Below are positions 1 through 8,662 of a stretch of DNA of 64,000 nucleotides, piece after piece. Location: assembly GCA_016871755.1 (NCBI GenBank), contig VHCJ01000005.1, positions 151,073 to 215,072 on the forward strand. The letters run 5' to 3'. Under the pieces are notes generated by a model. The model saw only the letters and a program-made list of their open reading frames with translations. It was not told the DNA's origin and made no database searches. Made by a program: the position numbers and the translations under genes. Each line of letters begins with the position of its first letter. Within the stretch, counting starts at the first letter, position 1. The stretch is from Verrucomicrobiota bacterium. Lineage in GTDB: Bacteria; Verrucomicrobiota; Verrucomicrobiia; Opitutales; Opitutaceae.

Positions 1-972
1 GCGAACGGCAACCAGACTTCCCCCCAGGGCGGTCGCTACACCGTCAGCGGCGGCGTCCTCGACGCCAATGGCAACCCGGTCCTCGACAGCAACGGCAACG
101 TCGTGACCCAGGCGATCGGTGACTACCTCGGCTACCGGCCCGGAACCACGCGTATCTGGTCCTACGTGAACGCGAGCCAGGCGACCTCCAACCCCGGCTT
201 CATCGCGCTGAACGACTACAGTTCCACGGCGAGCGGCGCGGGCGTGGACGCCGACGCGGGCCCCGGGCCCGGCTTCGAATTCACCTACGTGCGCAAGCTC
301 GGCACGTTCGGCGGGAAGATTGAGCTCGGCCTGCTCTTCGGCATGGGCATGACCGATATCAACGGGAAGACCTCGGGCGAGGTGAAGGCGACGCTCAAGA
401 CGCTGACGGACCTCTATTCACTCGGCGGTCAGGCGGCACCGGCGGCGCCCTACGTCGGACCGTCCTACACCAACTTCACGGCCGCCAACGGAACCATCTT
501 CGGCTCGTCGCTCGAAACCACCGTGCCACTGGGCGCGCAGCCCGTCAGCCGCACCAACACCACCACGCTGAACGGGGCGTCAGTCACCGGCACGTGGCAG
601 ATCAAGGGCGCCTACTTCCTCTTCCGCGCCGGCCCGGTCCTGCGCGTCCCCCTCAGCCGCCGGGTCGCGATCAATGCGAGCGCGGGTTTCGCCGGAGCCT
701 ACATCGGTACGACGTACCGCATCGACGAGTCCCTCAACGTCCCCGGCGTCCTGCCGATCCGGGTGCAGGGCGAGGAAAACTACAAGAAGTTCATGCCCGG
801 CGCCTACGCCGAGATCAACGCGGAGTGGCTGATCACCGAGCGCACGGGATTCTTCGCCGGAGTGACCGCCGAGACGCTCGACAAGTACGAGCAAACCCTC
901 GCCGGCCGCACGGCCGCGGTGTCGATCGGCTCAAACGCGGGCATCCGGCTGGGCGTCACCACCCGGTTCTAA
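1..972 (+). CDS. C-terminal part of an outer-membrane beta-barrel-like protein (5' end outside window)
   Basis: The reading frame is open from base 1 to the TAA at 970-972, so the true start lies upstream; the in-frame GTG at 103 is probably internal. About 323 residues are visible. They are rich in Gly, Ala, Thr, Asn and aromatics, with alternating polar/apolar stretches typical of beta strands, and the protein ends in Phe (GVTTRF), the usual last residue of outer-membrane barrels recognised by BamA. A Gly/Asn-rich stretch (ANGNP, SNGNV) at the left edge could be a surface loop. No specific family was recognised. An outer-membrane location is inference from composition and the C-terminal Phe; substrate and function are unknown. 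Confidence 0.6.
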   Translation, partial: ANGNQTSPQGGRYTVSGGVLDANGNPVLDSNGNVVTQAIGDYLGYRPGTTRIWSYVNASQATSNPGFIALNDYSSTASGAGVDADAGPGPGFEFTYVRKLGTFGGKIELGLLFGMGMTDINGKTSGEVKATLKTLTDLYSLGGQAAPAAPYVGPSYTNFTAANGTIFGSSLETTVPLGAQPVSRTNTTTLNGASVTGTWQIKGAYFLFRAGPVLRVPLSRRVAINASAGFAGAYIGTTYRIDESLNVPGVLPIRVQGEENYKKFMPGAYAEINAEWLITERTGFFAGVTAETLDKYEQTLAGRTAAVSIGSNAGIRLGVTTRF

Positions 973-1037
973 CCTGCGGGGCCGACCCGCAGTTGGGGGT
1001 AAGGCGCGGTGATCCGCGCCAGCATCACCGCCCCCGT

Positions 1038-2789
1038 CTAGACGACCGGGACTCGCGACCGGAGTTCAGCCAGCACCGCATCGATCGGGCGCAGTTGCTC
1101 CGCCGGCCAGAGACTGTTCAGGCGGTCGATCACCTGCTGAATCACGCCGTCCGGGCAGGATGCGCCGCCGGTGATCAGGATCCGCTTCGGACCGAGATCG
1201 CCCGGCCACAGCGCACGCCGTTCGCGACGGCTTTCCCGCGGGCCGGAGGCGCTCGAAGCCGGGAAGACCGTGTGCTCAACCGCATCCCGCGAAAGGATGT
1301 TGGCCTCGCTCTGAATGAAGAACGCCTTCCCCGGCAGACGTTGCTCACACAGGCGATGGAGTTGGTACGTGTTGGAGGAATTTGTCCCGCCGATCACGAA
1401 GGCCGCGTCGAGTGGGGTCTCCAGCGCCCGGGTCAACGCATCCTGATTCACCTGCGTCGCGTAGCACAGGGTGTCGTTCCGCGTGCCCCCGCCCACCCGC
1501 GGCGGCGCCCCGCCCACGTCGGGCCCGTACCGCCGGGAGAAGTCATCCCGCAGGAACTGGATGATGGCGCGCGTCTCATTCATCAGGAGCGTGGTCTGGT
1601 TCACCACCGCCACCCGCGCCAGATCGCGCCCCACGGCAAAGCCCGGGGTGTGCCGGTCGCGGAACATCGCCTCAAACCGCGTCTGCGCCTCCGCCGGCGG
1701 CATTCGGCAAAGCTCCATCAGGGCTCGCGTCTCGGTCAAATCCCGGACGATCACCGCCGCCGCATGCCGCCGCGTATTCGAAAAGGTCGCCTTGGTCTCC
1801 TCATGCTCCGCCTTGCCGTGGATGATGACCGTGTAGCCGTCGCGACCGTAGGCCCGGGCCGCCTTCCACACCTTCTCAACGAGCATGCAGGTCGCGTCGT
1901 GTTCGCAAACCGCCACCCCGCGGCGCACGAGGCGCGCCTTGTCTGCATCCGTCGCACCAAACGCCGGGATGATGACGATGTCGTCCGAGGTCAGCCCGTC
2001 CCAGAGCAGGCGTCCCGACGCATCCGCCGTCGCCGGCAAGCCGGACTCCGTCAGCGGCCCGCCCTTGTCGGTCTGCAGGTACCGCAAGCCGCGGCGGGCG
2101 AGGTCGGCGTTGACGAACGGATTGTGGATGAGCTCCGAAAGCATGAAGACGCGCCGCCCCGGGTTCTCGGCGATCGTCTCGTAAGCCCGCTCGATCGCGT
2201 TGCGGACACCGAGACAGAAGCCGAAATGACTCGGGATCACGTAGCGCACCGGCCCAAAGTCGAGGTCCACCGGCGCACCCACGGACCGCTCGTTCTGCCG
2301 TGAGATCTCCTTGATCGCGGCACACAGCGCGGACTGATAGAGCCGCCGGGACTCCGCATCCCGCAGATAGACCTCCTCGTTTCGTTCCCGTTCGGGTCGG
2401 AACCTGTAGATGAAGTCGCTCTCGCCCAGATGCAGGTAGGGAACCCGCGCCCACTCACCGTCGCAGGCCATCAGGATGGCATGGAGCGAAGGCGCCAGCG
2501 CCGCGGGCTGGTCGAGCAAGTCCGCGATCGAAACGCGGACCACCTCGGGATCGCGCGACTCCCCAGTGGCGCGGCAGAAAAACACCCGGTACGCCCGGCC
2601 GCCCGCCTCGAGGGAAAGGATCTCCGTCAGCGCCGAATGGTCCGGCAGGGCCGACTCCAGACGTTGGACGGCCATCACCTCGTCGGTGCCGGTGAAGGGC
2701 AGCCCGTGCTTGCTGCCGAGCTTGCGCACGGCCGGACGGTTGCGACCGTCGAACGCGAGGATGGCACAGAGCCGGGGAAGATCAGCCAT
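1038..2789 (-). CDS. ispH: 4-hydroxy-3-methylbut-2-enyl diphosphate reductase (IspH/LytB), plant/cyanobacterial type with long N-terminal extension
   Basis: Catalyses the last step of the MEP isoprenoid pathway, reductive dehydration of HMBPP to IPP and DMAPP, in the cytoplasm. 583 aa from ATG 2789; the open frame continues upstream into alaS, so this first ATG after the alaS stop was chosen. The IspH domain covers about residues 180-583. The three [4Fe-4S] cysteines are C192 (GFCLGV), C301 (DATCMLV) and C442 (DTLCYATQ); H222, H329, E331, the NQTT motif and the NSSN motif are also present. At the position of E. coli H74 (SAHGV) it has F277 (PAFGA), as plant and cyanobacterial IspH do. Residues 1-180 form an extension of unrecognised fold. 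Lies 67 bp after alaS on the same strand, probably in one transcription unit. Confidence 0.93.
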   Translation of the reverse strand: MADLPRLCAILAFDGRNRPAVRKLGSKHGLPFTGTDEVMAVQRLESALPDHSALTEILSLEAGGRAYRVFFCRATGESRDPEVVRVSIADLLDQPAALAPSLHAILMACDGEWARVPYLHLGESDFIYRFRPERERNEEVYLRDAESRRLYQSALCAAIKEISRQNERSVGAPVDLDFGPVRYVIPSHFGFCLGVRNAIERAYETIAENPGRRVFMLSELIHNPFVNADLARRGLRYLQTDKGGPLTESGLPATADASGRLLWDGLTSDDIVIIPAFGATDADKARLVRRGVAVCEHDATCMLVEKVWKAARAYGRDGYTVIIHGKAEHEETKATFSNTRRHAAAVIVRDLTETRALMELCRMPPAEAQTRFEAMFRDRHTPGFAVGRDLARVAVVNQTTLLMNETRAIIQFLRDDFSRRYGPDVGGAPPRVGGGTRNDTLCYATQVNQDALTRALETPLDAAFVIGGTNSSNTYQLHRLCEQRLPGKAFFIQSEANILSRDAVEHTVFPASSASGPRESRRERRALWPGDLGPKRILITGGASCPDGVIQQVIDRLNSLWPAEQLRPIDAVLAELRSRVPVV

Positions 2790-2856
2790 GGGACGAGGGC
2801 GTGGAAGTCGGGTCGCGTCGGGATCGGCCCCGCTCCGATCCGGACCGCAGCCCCGT

Positions 2857-5568
2857 TCAGGGATTCGCCGCAATGACCTCCGGAAGGCGGGCGGCGTCCT
2901 TGCCCCCACCCATCGCAAAGTCCGGCTTTCCGCCGCCCTTGCCCCCGAGCTGGGCGCACAGGGCGGAGACGATCCGGCCCGCCTGGTGACCCGCCTTGAT
3001 GGCCGCCGGACTGCAGAACGCGACCACCGTGACCTTGCCGTCGAAGACGGCTCCGAGGCGGACCACGCCCTCACCCACGCGCGCCAGAACCTGGGAGCCA
3101 AGGGCGCGGAGGGCGTCCGGACTTTCCGCCGGCACCACCGCCGCGATCCAGCGCAGTCCGTCGCGCTCCGCCGCCCCGGCGATCAATTGGTCGGCAAGAC
3201 CCGCCGCGGCCTTCTGTTCGAACGCCTTCAACCTGCGCTCCATGTCGGCCTTCGCGCCGAGGAGCGAATCAAGCTTCGTCACGACATCCTGCGGGCCGGC
3301 GTTGAGCTTCGCCGAGACCGCGCGGAGCTGCTGGTCGTGATGCGTGAGAAGGTCAAACGCCGCCTGGCCGCTCACCGCCTCGATGCGCCGCGTGCCCGCC
3401 GCAATCGCCATCTCGGCCACGATCTTGATGAAGCCCACCTCGCCGGCGGACGCCACGTGCGTGCCGCCGCAAAGTTCGCGGCTGTAGCCGCCGATGTCGA
3501 CGACGCGGACGACCTTGCCGTACTTGTCACCGAAGAACGCCAGGGTCCCCTCCGGCTTGCGGTCAAACTCGGTCTCGTACGTCTCCACCCGGGCGTTATC
3601 GATGACCTTCTCGTTGACCAGCCGCTCGACTTCGCGGAGCTGCTCCGGCGTCATGGCCTCGAAGTGCGAGAAATCGAAGCGCATCCGGTCCGGGGTCTTC
3701 GAGGTGCCCGCTTGGCGCACGTGCGTGCCGAGCACCTTGCGGAGCGCCCAATGGATCAGGTGCGCGGCGCTGTGGTGCCGGGAGATCGCGCGGCGGCGGA
3801 CCACGTCCACCGCCAACTCCGCGCCGGCGCCCGCGACCGCCGCCGGGAGCGCGGCCTGCAGGGTGGCGTCGGTGCGATGCAGGTGACGTCCGGACTTGTC
3901 CTTGACGGTGTCGACCACATGGACGAGGTGGCCGCCCAGCAGCACATTGCCGGCGTCGCCGGACTGCCCGCCCATCTCGGCGTAGAAGGGGGTCTGGTCG
4001 AAGACGAGAAAGGCGTCGTCGCCCGCGCGGACAACCTCGAGGAGCGTCGCCTTGGCGGAGGTCGCCGTGTAGCCGAGGAACCGGGTCGGTGGCACCGCGA
4101 CGCTCTCACCCTCGGTCGCCGCCACGACGATCTCCTTGCGCTGCGAGGCGCGCCCGCGCTCCCGCTGCTTCTCCATCAACGCCTCGAACGCCGCCGTGTC
4201 GACCGCCAGACCGCGCTCCGCCGCCAGCAATTGCGTCATGTCGAGCGGGAATCCGTAGGTGTCATACAATTCGAAGGCGGTGGCACCCGCCACCTGCGTT
4301 CCACCCGTCCGCGCCACCGAGGCGGCGAAGAGGGCCAGTCCGCGCTCCAGCGTGCGCCCGAAACTCTCCTCCTCGGCGCGGATGACGCGACGGATGATCT
4401 CCTGTTGCGCCACCAACTCCGGGAACACCGGTCCGAGGCTCTCCACCACCGGCTCCACCAGTTGCTCGAAGAACCCGGTCCTGAGGCCGAGCTTCGCCCC
4501 GTAGAGGATGCCGCGGCGGAGGATGCGGCGGATGACGTAGTTCCGCCCCTCGTTGCCGGGGAGAATGCCGTCCGCGATGGCGCAGCTGATCGTGCGGGCG
4601 TGATCGGCGAGAACGCGGAAGGCCACGTCCGTCATTTCCTGCGCGCTCAGGCCGTCGCGCGACTTCGGCACCGTGCGCGTGTAGGTCTTGCCGGACAGCG
4701 CGGCGACCCGGGCGAAGAGCGGCGCGAACACATCGGCCTCGTAGTTCGAGGGCTCGGCCCCGAACTCCGTGAAGCCCTTCGTCGTGGCGTGGATGCCGGC
4801 CACACGTTCGAAGCCCATCCCGGTGTCGACGTGCTTGGCGGCCAGCGGTGAGAAGGTGCCATCCGCGTTCGCGTTGAACTGGATGAACACGTGATTCCAG
4901 ATCTCGATGCAGCGGGGGCTCGAGGCATTGACGAGCGTCCGGCCCTCCGCTTCGTCATCGCTGGGCAGCAGGTTGAAGTGGATCTCCGAGCAGGGACCGC
5001 ACGGACCGGTGTCACCCATCATCCAGAAATTGTCCTTGCGGTTGCCGTGGACGATGTGGACGGCGGGATCGAGGCCGGCGGCGCGGAACAGGTCCGTCCA
5101 GATCGCGGCCGCCTCATGGTCGAATTCCGAGGGATCGCCCGGCTTCGGCGCGTAGACGGTGGCGAACAGGCGCTTCGGCGGGATGCCCCAGACCTTCGTC
5201 AGCAGTTCCCAGCCCCACGTCAGCGACTCGCGCTTGAAGTAGTCGCCGAACGACCAGTTCCCAAGCATCTCGAAGAGCGTGTGGTGGTAGGTGTCGAAGC
5301 CGACATCCTCGAGGTCGTTGTGCTTTCCGCCCGCGCGGATGCACTTCTGCGTGTCCGCCGCGCGGGTGTCCCGCGCCGGCCGGGCGCCCGCCCACTTCGA
5401 GACGTCCGCCGCGCGGTCACCGAGGAAGATCGGGACGAACTGGTTCATGCCCGCGTTGGTGAACAGCAGTCCCGGGGAATCGGGCAGCAGCGACGAGGAG
5501 GGCACGATCGTGTGCCCCTGGCGGGCGAAGAAGTCGAGGAACGACTGGCGGATCTGCGCGGACGTCAT
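2857..5568 (-). CDS. alaS: alanine--tRNA ligase
   Basis: Charges tRNA-Ala and clears mischarged Ser/Gly. 903 aa from ATG 5568 (MTSAQIRQSFLDFF), close to the usual 870-880; the open frame extends further upstream into leuB, but the family N-terminus fixes the start. The class II catalytic core comes first, including a motif typical of AlaRS around TYHHTLFEMLGNWSFGDYFK. The editing domain has zinc-type motifs HSAAH (about residue 598) and CGGTH (about residue 699). The C-Ala domain ends in a Gly-rich segment (GGKGGGKPDFAMGG). Preceded by leuB with a 34 bp gap and followed by ispH, all on the minus strand. Confidence 0.98.
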   Translation of the reverse strand: MTSAQIRQSFLDFFARQGHTIVPSSSLLPDSPGLLFTNAGMNQFVPIFLGDRAADVSKWAGARPARDTRAADTQKCIRAGGKHNDLEDVGFDTYHHTLFEMLGNWSFGDYFKRESLTWGWELLTKVWGIPPKRLFATVYAPKPGDPSEFDHEAAAIWTDLFRAAGLDPAVHIVHGNRKDNFWMMGDTGPCGPCSEIHFNLLPSDDEAEGRTLVNASSPRCIEIWNHVFIQFNANADGTFSPLAAKHVDTGMGFERVAGIHATTKGFTEFGAEPSNYEADVFAPLFARVAALSGKTYTRTVPKSRDGLSAQEMTDVAFRVLADHARTISCAIADGILPGNEGRNYVIRRILRRGILYGAKLGLRTGFFEQLVEPVVESLGPVFPELVAQQEIIRRVIRAEEESFGRTLERGLALFAASVARTGGTQVAGATAFELYDTYGFPLDMTQLLAAERGLAVDTAAFEALMEKQRERGRASQRKEIVVAATEGESVAVPPTRFLGYTATSAKATLLEVVRAGDDAFLVFDQTPFYAEMGGQSGDAGNVLLGGHLVHVVDTVKDKSGRHLHRTDATLQAALPAAVAGAGAELAVDVVRRRAISRHHSAAHLIHWALRKVLGTHVRQAGTSKTPDRMRFDFSHFEAMTPEQLREVERLVNEKVIDNARVETYETEFDRKPEGTLAFFGDKYGKVVRVVDIGGYSRELCGGTHVASAGEVGFIKIVAEMAIAAGTRRIEAVSGQAAFDLLTHHDQQLRAVSAKLNAGPQDVVTKLDSLLGAKADMERRLKAFEQKAAAGLADQLIAGAAERDGLRWIAAVVPAESPDALRALGSQVLARVGEGVVRLGAVFDGKVTVVAFCSPAAIKAGHQAGRIVSALCAQLGGKGGGKPDFAMGGGKDAARLPEVIAANP

Positions 5569-5602
5569 GGTCGGTCGGGGTCTCAGTCGGGGAGAGGCGG
5601 TC

Positions 5603-6706
5603 TCAGAGGTTGCCAATGATCGCGTCGGCCATCCCGCGCGTGCCGACGCGCGGGCGCCCGAAGGCGATGTCGCCGGTGCGGACGCCGTCGACGGTGACGG
5701 TCTTCCGCACGGCGGCTTCAATGCGGTCGGCCAGGGCGTCGAGCCCGAAGCTGTAGCGCAGCATCAGCGCCGCGGAGAGGATCTGGGCGCACGGGTTGGC
5801 GATCCCCTGCCCGGCGATGTCAGGCGCGGTGCCGCCGGCCGGCTCGTAGAGCCCGAACGGACGACCATGGGAATTGGAACCCGCGCCGAGCGACGCGCTG
5901 CTCATCATGCCGAGCGAACCGCAGATCACCGCCATCTCGTCGGAGAGAATGTCGCCAAACATGTTCTCCGTGAACATCACGTCGAACTGGTTGGGATCCC
6001 GGGCCAGCTGCATCGCGGCGTTGTCCGCGTACATGTGGGAGAGCGCGAGGTCCGGATGTCTGCGGGCGAAGTATTCGGTGACGGTCCGGCGCCAGAGCAC
6101 GGAGGTCTCGAGGACGTTGGCCTTGTCGACGGAGCAGACGCGGCGTCCGCGCGAGCGCGCCGTCACCGCCGCCACCTCCGCGATCCGTTCGATCTCCGAG
6201 GTCTTGTAGACCATCGTGTCGATGGCCTGCTGCTCCCCGTTCTCGAGCGTCGTGGTCGTTTTGGGCTGTCCGAAATAGATGCCGCCGGTCAGCTCACGGA
6301 TGCAGACGATGTCGATGCCGTTGGGAATGCGCTCCGCCTTGAGGGGGGAGGCGTCGACCAAGTCCTTGTAGAGCAGTCCGGGGCGGATGTTGGCGAACAG
6401 GTTGAAGGCCTTGCGCAGGGGCAGCAGTGCGGCCCGCTCCGGCTGTTCCTTCGGGGGCAGTTTCTCCCACTTGGGTCCGCCGACCGAGCCGAACAGGATG
6501 GCATCGCTGCGGCGGCAGAGTTCGAGGGTGCTGTCGGGCAGCGCCTTGCCGTGCCGGTCGATGCCGGCGCCGCCGACATCGGCGATTGTGTAGGAGAGGA
6601 CCAGGCCCTCCCGGGCGGCAAGGTGTTCGAGCACGCGGAGCGCCTCGGTCATGACCTCGGGCCCGATGTAGTCGCCGGGAAGAACGGCAAAGGTGAGCGT
6701 CGCCAT
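5603..6706 (-). CDS. leuB: 3-isopropylmalate dehydrogenase
   Basis: Oxidative decarboxylation of 3-isopropylmalate in leucine biosynthesis (NAD+-dependent, cytoplasmic). 367 aa from ATG 6706 (MATLTFAVLPGD); an in-frame upstream extension was rejected because it has no family similarity. Family features visible: RELTGGIYFG, the metal-binding Asp segment around ENMFGDILSDEMA, and the NAD-binding GSNSHGRPFGLYEPAGGTAPDIAG region. The N-terminal motif reads LPGDYIGPE where most family members have LPGDGIGPE, a conservative oddity. 135 bp downstream of recJ and 34 bp upstream of alaS on the same strand. No leuA, leuC or leuD is in the window. Confidence 0.96.
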   Translation of the reverse strand: MATLTFAVLPGDYIGPEVMTEALRVLEHLAAREGLVLSYTIADVGGAGIDRHGKALPDSTLELCRRSDAILFGSVGGPKWEKLPPKEQPERAALLPLRKAFNLFANIRPGLLYKDLVDASPLKAERIPNGIDIVCIRELTGGIYFGQPKTTTTLENGEQQAIDTMVYKTSEIERIAEVAAVTARSRGRRVCSVDKANVLETSVLWRRTVTEYFARRHPDLALSHMYADNAAMQLARDPNQFDVMFTENMFGDILSDEMAVICGSLGMMSSASLGAGSNSHGRPFGLYEPAGGTAPDIAGQGIANPCAQILSAALMLRYSFGLDALADRIEAAVRKTVTVDGVRTGDIAFGRPRVGTRGMADAIIGNL

Positions 6707-6841
6707 GGAAACCCGGGAGGATGATCCCTTCCCCCTTCGGGTGGCAAGAGGCGAGTGCATCCCCGCCGCGCCACCCTTCTCCCCCAGCACAGGGCTCCGC
6801 AGCCTGAGCCCGCGCCCCCACGAATCCCCGCCCCCCGGCAC

Positions 6842-8563
6842 TCAGGTACTCTCGGACGGCCGCCAATCGACCAGCTCAAGCTGGAGCAGCCGGCGGTCAT
6901 TGAAGTGATTCCAAGCCAGTTCGACCGCGAGGTCGAGGCGCACGCCGACCGGCGGCAGCCGCCGGGCCATCTTCCATGCCACCCCGTACAGACGGCGCCC
7001 GCGGCCGTCCTCCACCGAGAAACGGAAGTGCTGCTCCTTGAACACCTCAGGGCGCTGCCGAAGCACAATGCCGCGGATGCCGAAGACCGGCTCCGGATTG
7101 CCCTGCCCAAAGGGGTGCAGGACGCCGAGTTCCTCCATCAGCGTCTCCCGAATCTGCTCCGGCGGGAGCCAAGCGGCCAACGCGAGCGAGGATTCCGCCC
7201 GCGATCCGCCGAGCTGCGCCAGGACGGCGGCCTCGAAGCGCACCCGGAAGGCGTCCACGCGATCCTTGGCCACCGAGACTCCCACCGCCATGGGATGCCC
7301 GCCCCAGCTGTTCAGGCCATCGGCGCACGCCGCAAGGATCTCGACTAGGTTCACCCCGTCGACACTCCGGCCCGATCCCTTGGCGAACTCCCCCTCGTTG
7401 CCCAAAACCACGCACGGGCGGTGATACTTGCGGCTCACGCGTCCGGCCACGATGCCGACCACGCCCGGATGCCACGCGTCCCCGTAAAGGACGATCGCCG
7501 GACGGTCCGCGAACTGCGACTCCACGATCCGCTCCGCCTCATCCGTGATCAGGCGCTCGATGTCCTGCCGCTCCCGGTTAAAGGCGTCGAGTTGGCGGGC
7601 CGTGTCGCCACAGAAGGCTCGATCCTCGCTCAACAGCAACTCCACCGAAAGCGCGGCGTCGGCGAGCCGGCCGGACGCGTTGATCCGCGGTCCAAGGCGG
7701 AACGAAATATCAACTGGCTGCAGTCCGTTGCCCGGGCGGACCCCCGCGACCTCCATGAGGGCCCGCAGTCCGGGACGCTGCGTGGCCTCAAGCGTCTGCA
7801 GTCCGTAACGCGCAAGGATGCGGTTCTCGCCATGCAGCGGCACCAAGTCCGCCACGGTCCCCAGGGCGACAAGATCGAGGTAGTCGCGGAGCTTGATGGA
7901 CCCCGCGACGGGGTCGTTGTCTGCGCGCAGCAGCTTCAGCAGCCCGTGCGCGAGTTTGAAGACGAGACCGACCGTGCAAAGGTTCCGCCATGGCTCGTCG
8001 TCCGGCCGGTCGTACACGTGGGGATTGACCAGCAGCCCGCCCGGCAGCGGGCCCGACTTCGAACGGTGGTGATCGACGACCATCACGTCCACGCCCCGCG
8101 ACTCGAGGTAGGCCACCTCCGCCTGCGAATTGGTACCGCAGTCCAACGCCACGAACAGCTTCGGCACGCCCTGCTCCAACGCGCGATCAATCGCGCTCCG
8201 GGACAGTCCGTAACCGTCCTCCATCCGCCGCGGAACGATGAACCGCGGACTGAGGCCGAACCGGCGCAGCACGCTCACCAGCAGCGCCGTGCTGCTCACC
8301 CCATCGACATCGTAGTCTCCCAGCACCACCACGTCCTCGCGCCCCGCGATGGCCTGACGCAGGCGACGGGCGGCGCCGTCGAGATGATCGAGGCGGAACG
8401 GGTCCGCGAGTTCAGCGAGGGCGGGGCGCAGGAAACGGGCCGCCGCCGCCGGGTCGGAGAGTCCGGCGCGGAGGAGCAATTCGGCAATGACCGGACTCAC
8501 CTCGGCCTGTCGGCTGAGGTCGGCGACCGCTTCGGGTCGCGGCGGCGTGTAGATCCAGCGCAT
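6842..8563 (-). CDS. recJ: single-stranded-DNA-specific exonuclease RecJ
   Basis: 5'-3' ssDNA exonuclease acting in RecF-pathway recombination, mismatch repair and base-excision repair. 573 aa from ATG 8563 (MRWIYTPP), matching the family length of about 570; an alternative start 16 codons upstream adds an unconserved leader. The DHH phosphoesterase motifs are present: VVLGDYDVDGVSSTALL (about residues 79-95), a DCGTNS segment, and VVDHHRS. A DHHA1 domain follows, with NASGRL and the VGIVAGRVSRKYHRP segment. The C-terminal part resembles the RecJ OB-fold. Sits 99 bp after secDF on the same strand. Confidence 0.96.
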   Translation of the reverse strand: MRWIYTPPRPEAVADLSRQAEVSPVIAELLLRAGLSDPAAAARFLRPALAELADPFRLDHLDGAARRLRQAIAGREDVVVLGDYDVDGVSSTALLVSVLRRFGLSPRFIVPRRMEDGYGLSRSAIDRALEQGVPKLFVALDCGTNSQAEVAYLESRGVDVMVVDHHRSKSGPLPGGLLVNPHVYDRPDDEPWRNLCTVGLVFKLAHGLLKLLRADNDPVAGSIKLRDYLDLVALGTVADLVPLHGENRILARYGLQTLEATQRPGLRALMEVAGVRPGNGLQPVDISFRLGPRINASGRLADAALSVELLLSEDRAFCGDTARQLDAFNRERQDIERLITDEAERIVESQFADRPAIVLYGDAWHPGVVGIVAGRVSRKYHRPCVVLGNEGEFAKGSGRSVDGVNLVEILAACADGLNSWGGHPMAVGVSVAKDRVDAFRVRFEAAVLAQLGGSRAESSLALAAWLPPEQIRETLMEELGVLHPFGQGNPEPVFGIRGIVLRQRPEVFKEQHFRFSVEDGRGRRLYGVAWKMARRLPPVGVRLDLAVELAWNHFNDRRLLQLELVDWRPSEST

Positions 8564-8610
8564 GGCGGTCCGGCGGTGCCCGCGGGAGCCGGTGACGCCC
8601 GAGGCGGACA

Positions 8611-8626
8611 CCGGCTGCGGAGCCGG
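8611..8626 (-). terminator. hairpin between secDF and recJ
   Basis: CCGGCT at 8611-8616 pairs with AGCCGG at 8621-8626 around a GCGG loop. It lies in the short gap downstream of the secDF stop. A second GC-rich inverted repeat (GCCGGCC.../GGCCGGC) overlaps its left side. There is no T run, so it may attenuate rather than terminate transcription. Confidence 0.3.
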
Positions 8627-8662
8627 CCGGACCCTAGGGGCCGGCCGACAGCGAGCCCGGGA

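Noticed and set aside
1038..2789. Loss of IspH activity because of H74F
   Set aside because: The same Phe is normal in plant and cyanobacterial IspH, which are active.
2476..4851. Long plus-strand open frame opposite ispH/alaS
   Set aside because: Antisense shadow of alaS in GC-rich DNA; low-complexity, Arg/Leu/Asp-rich, with no domain.
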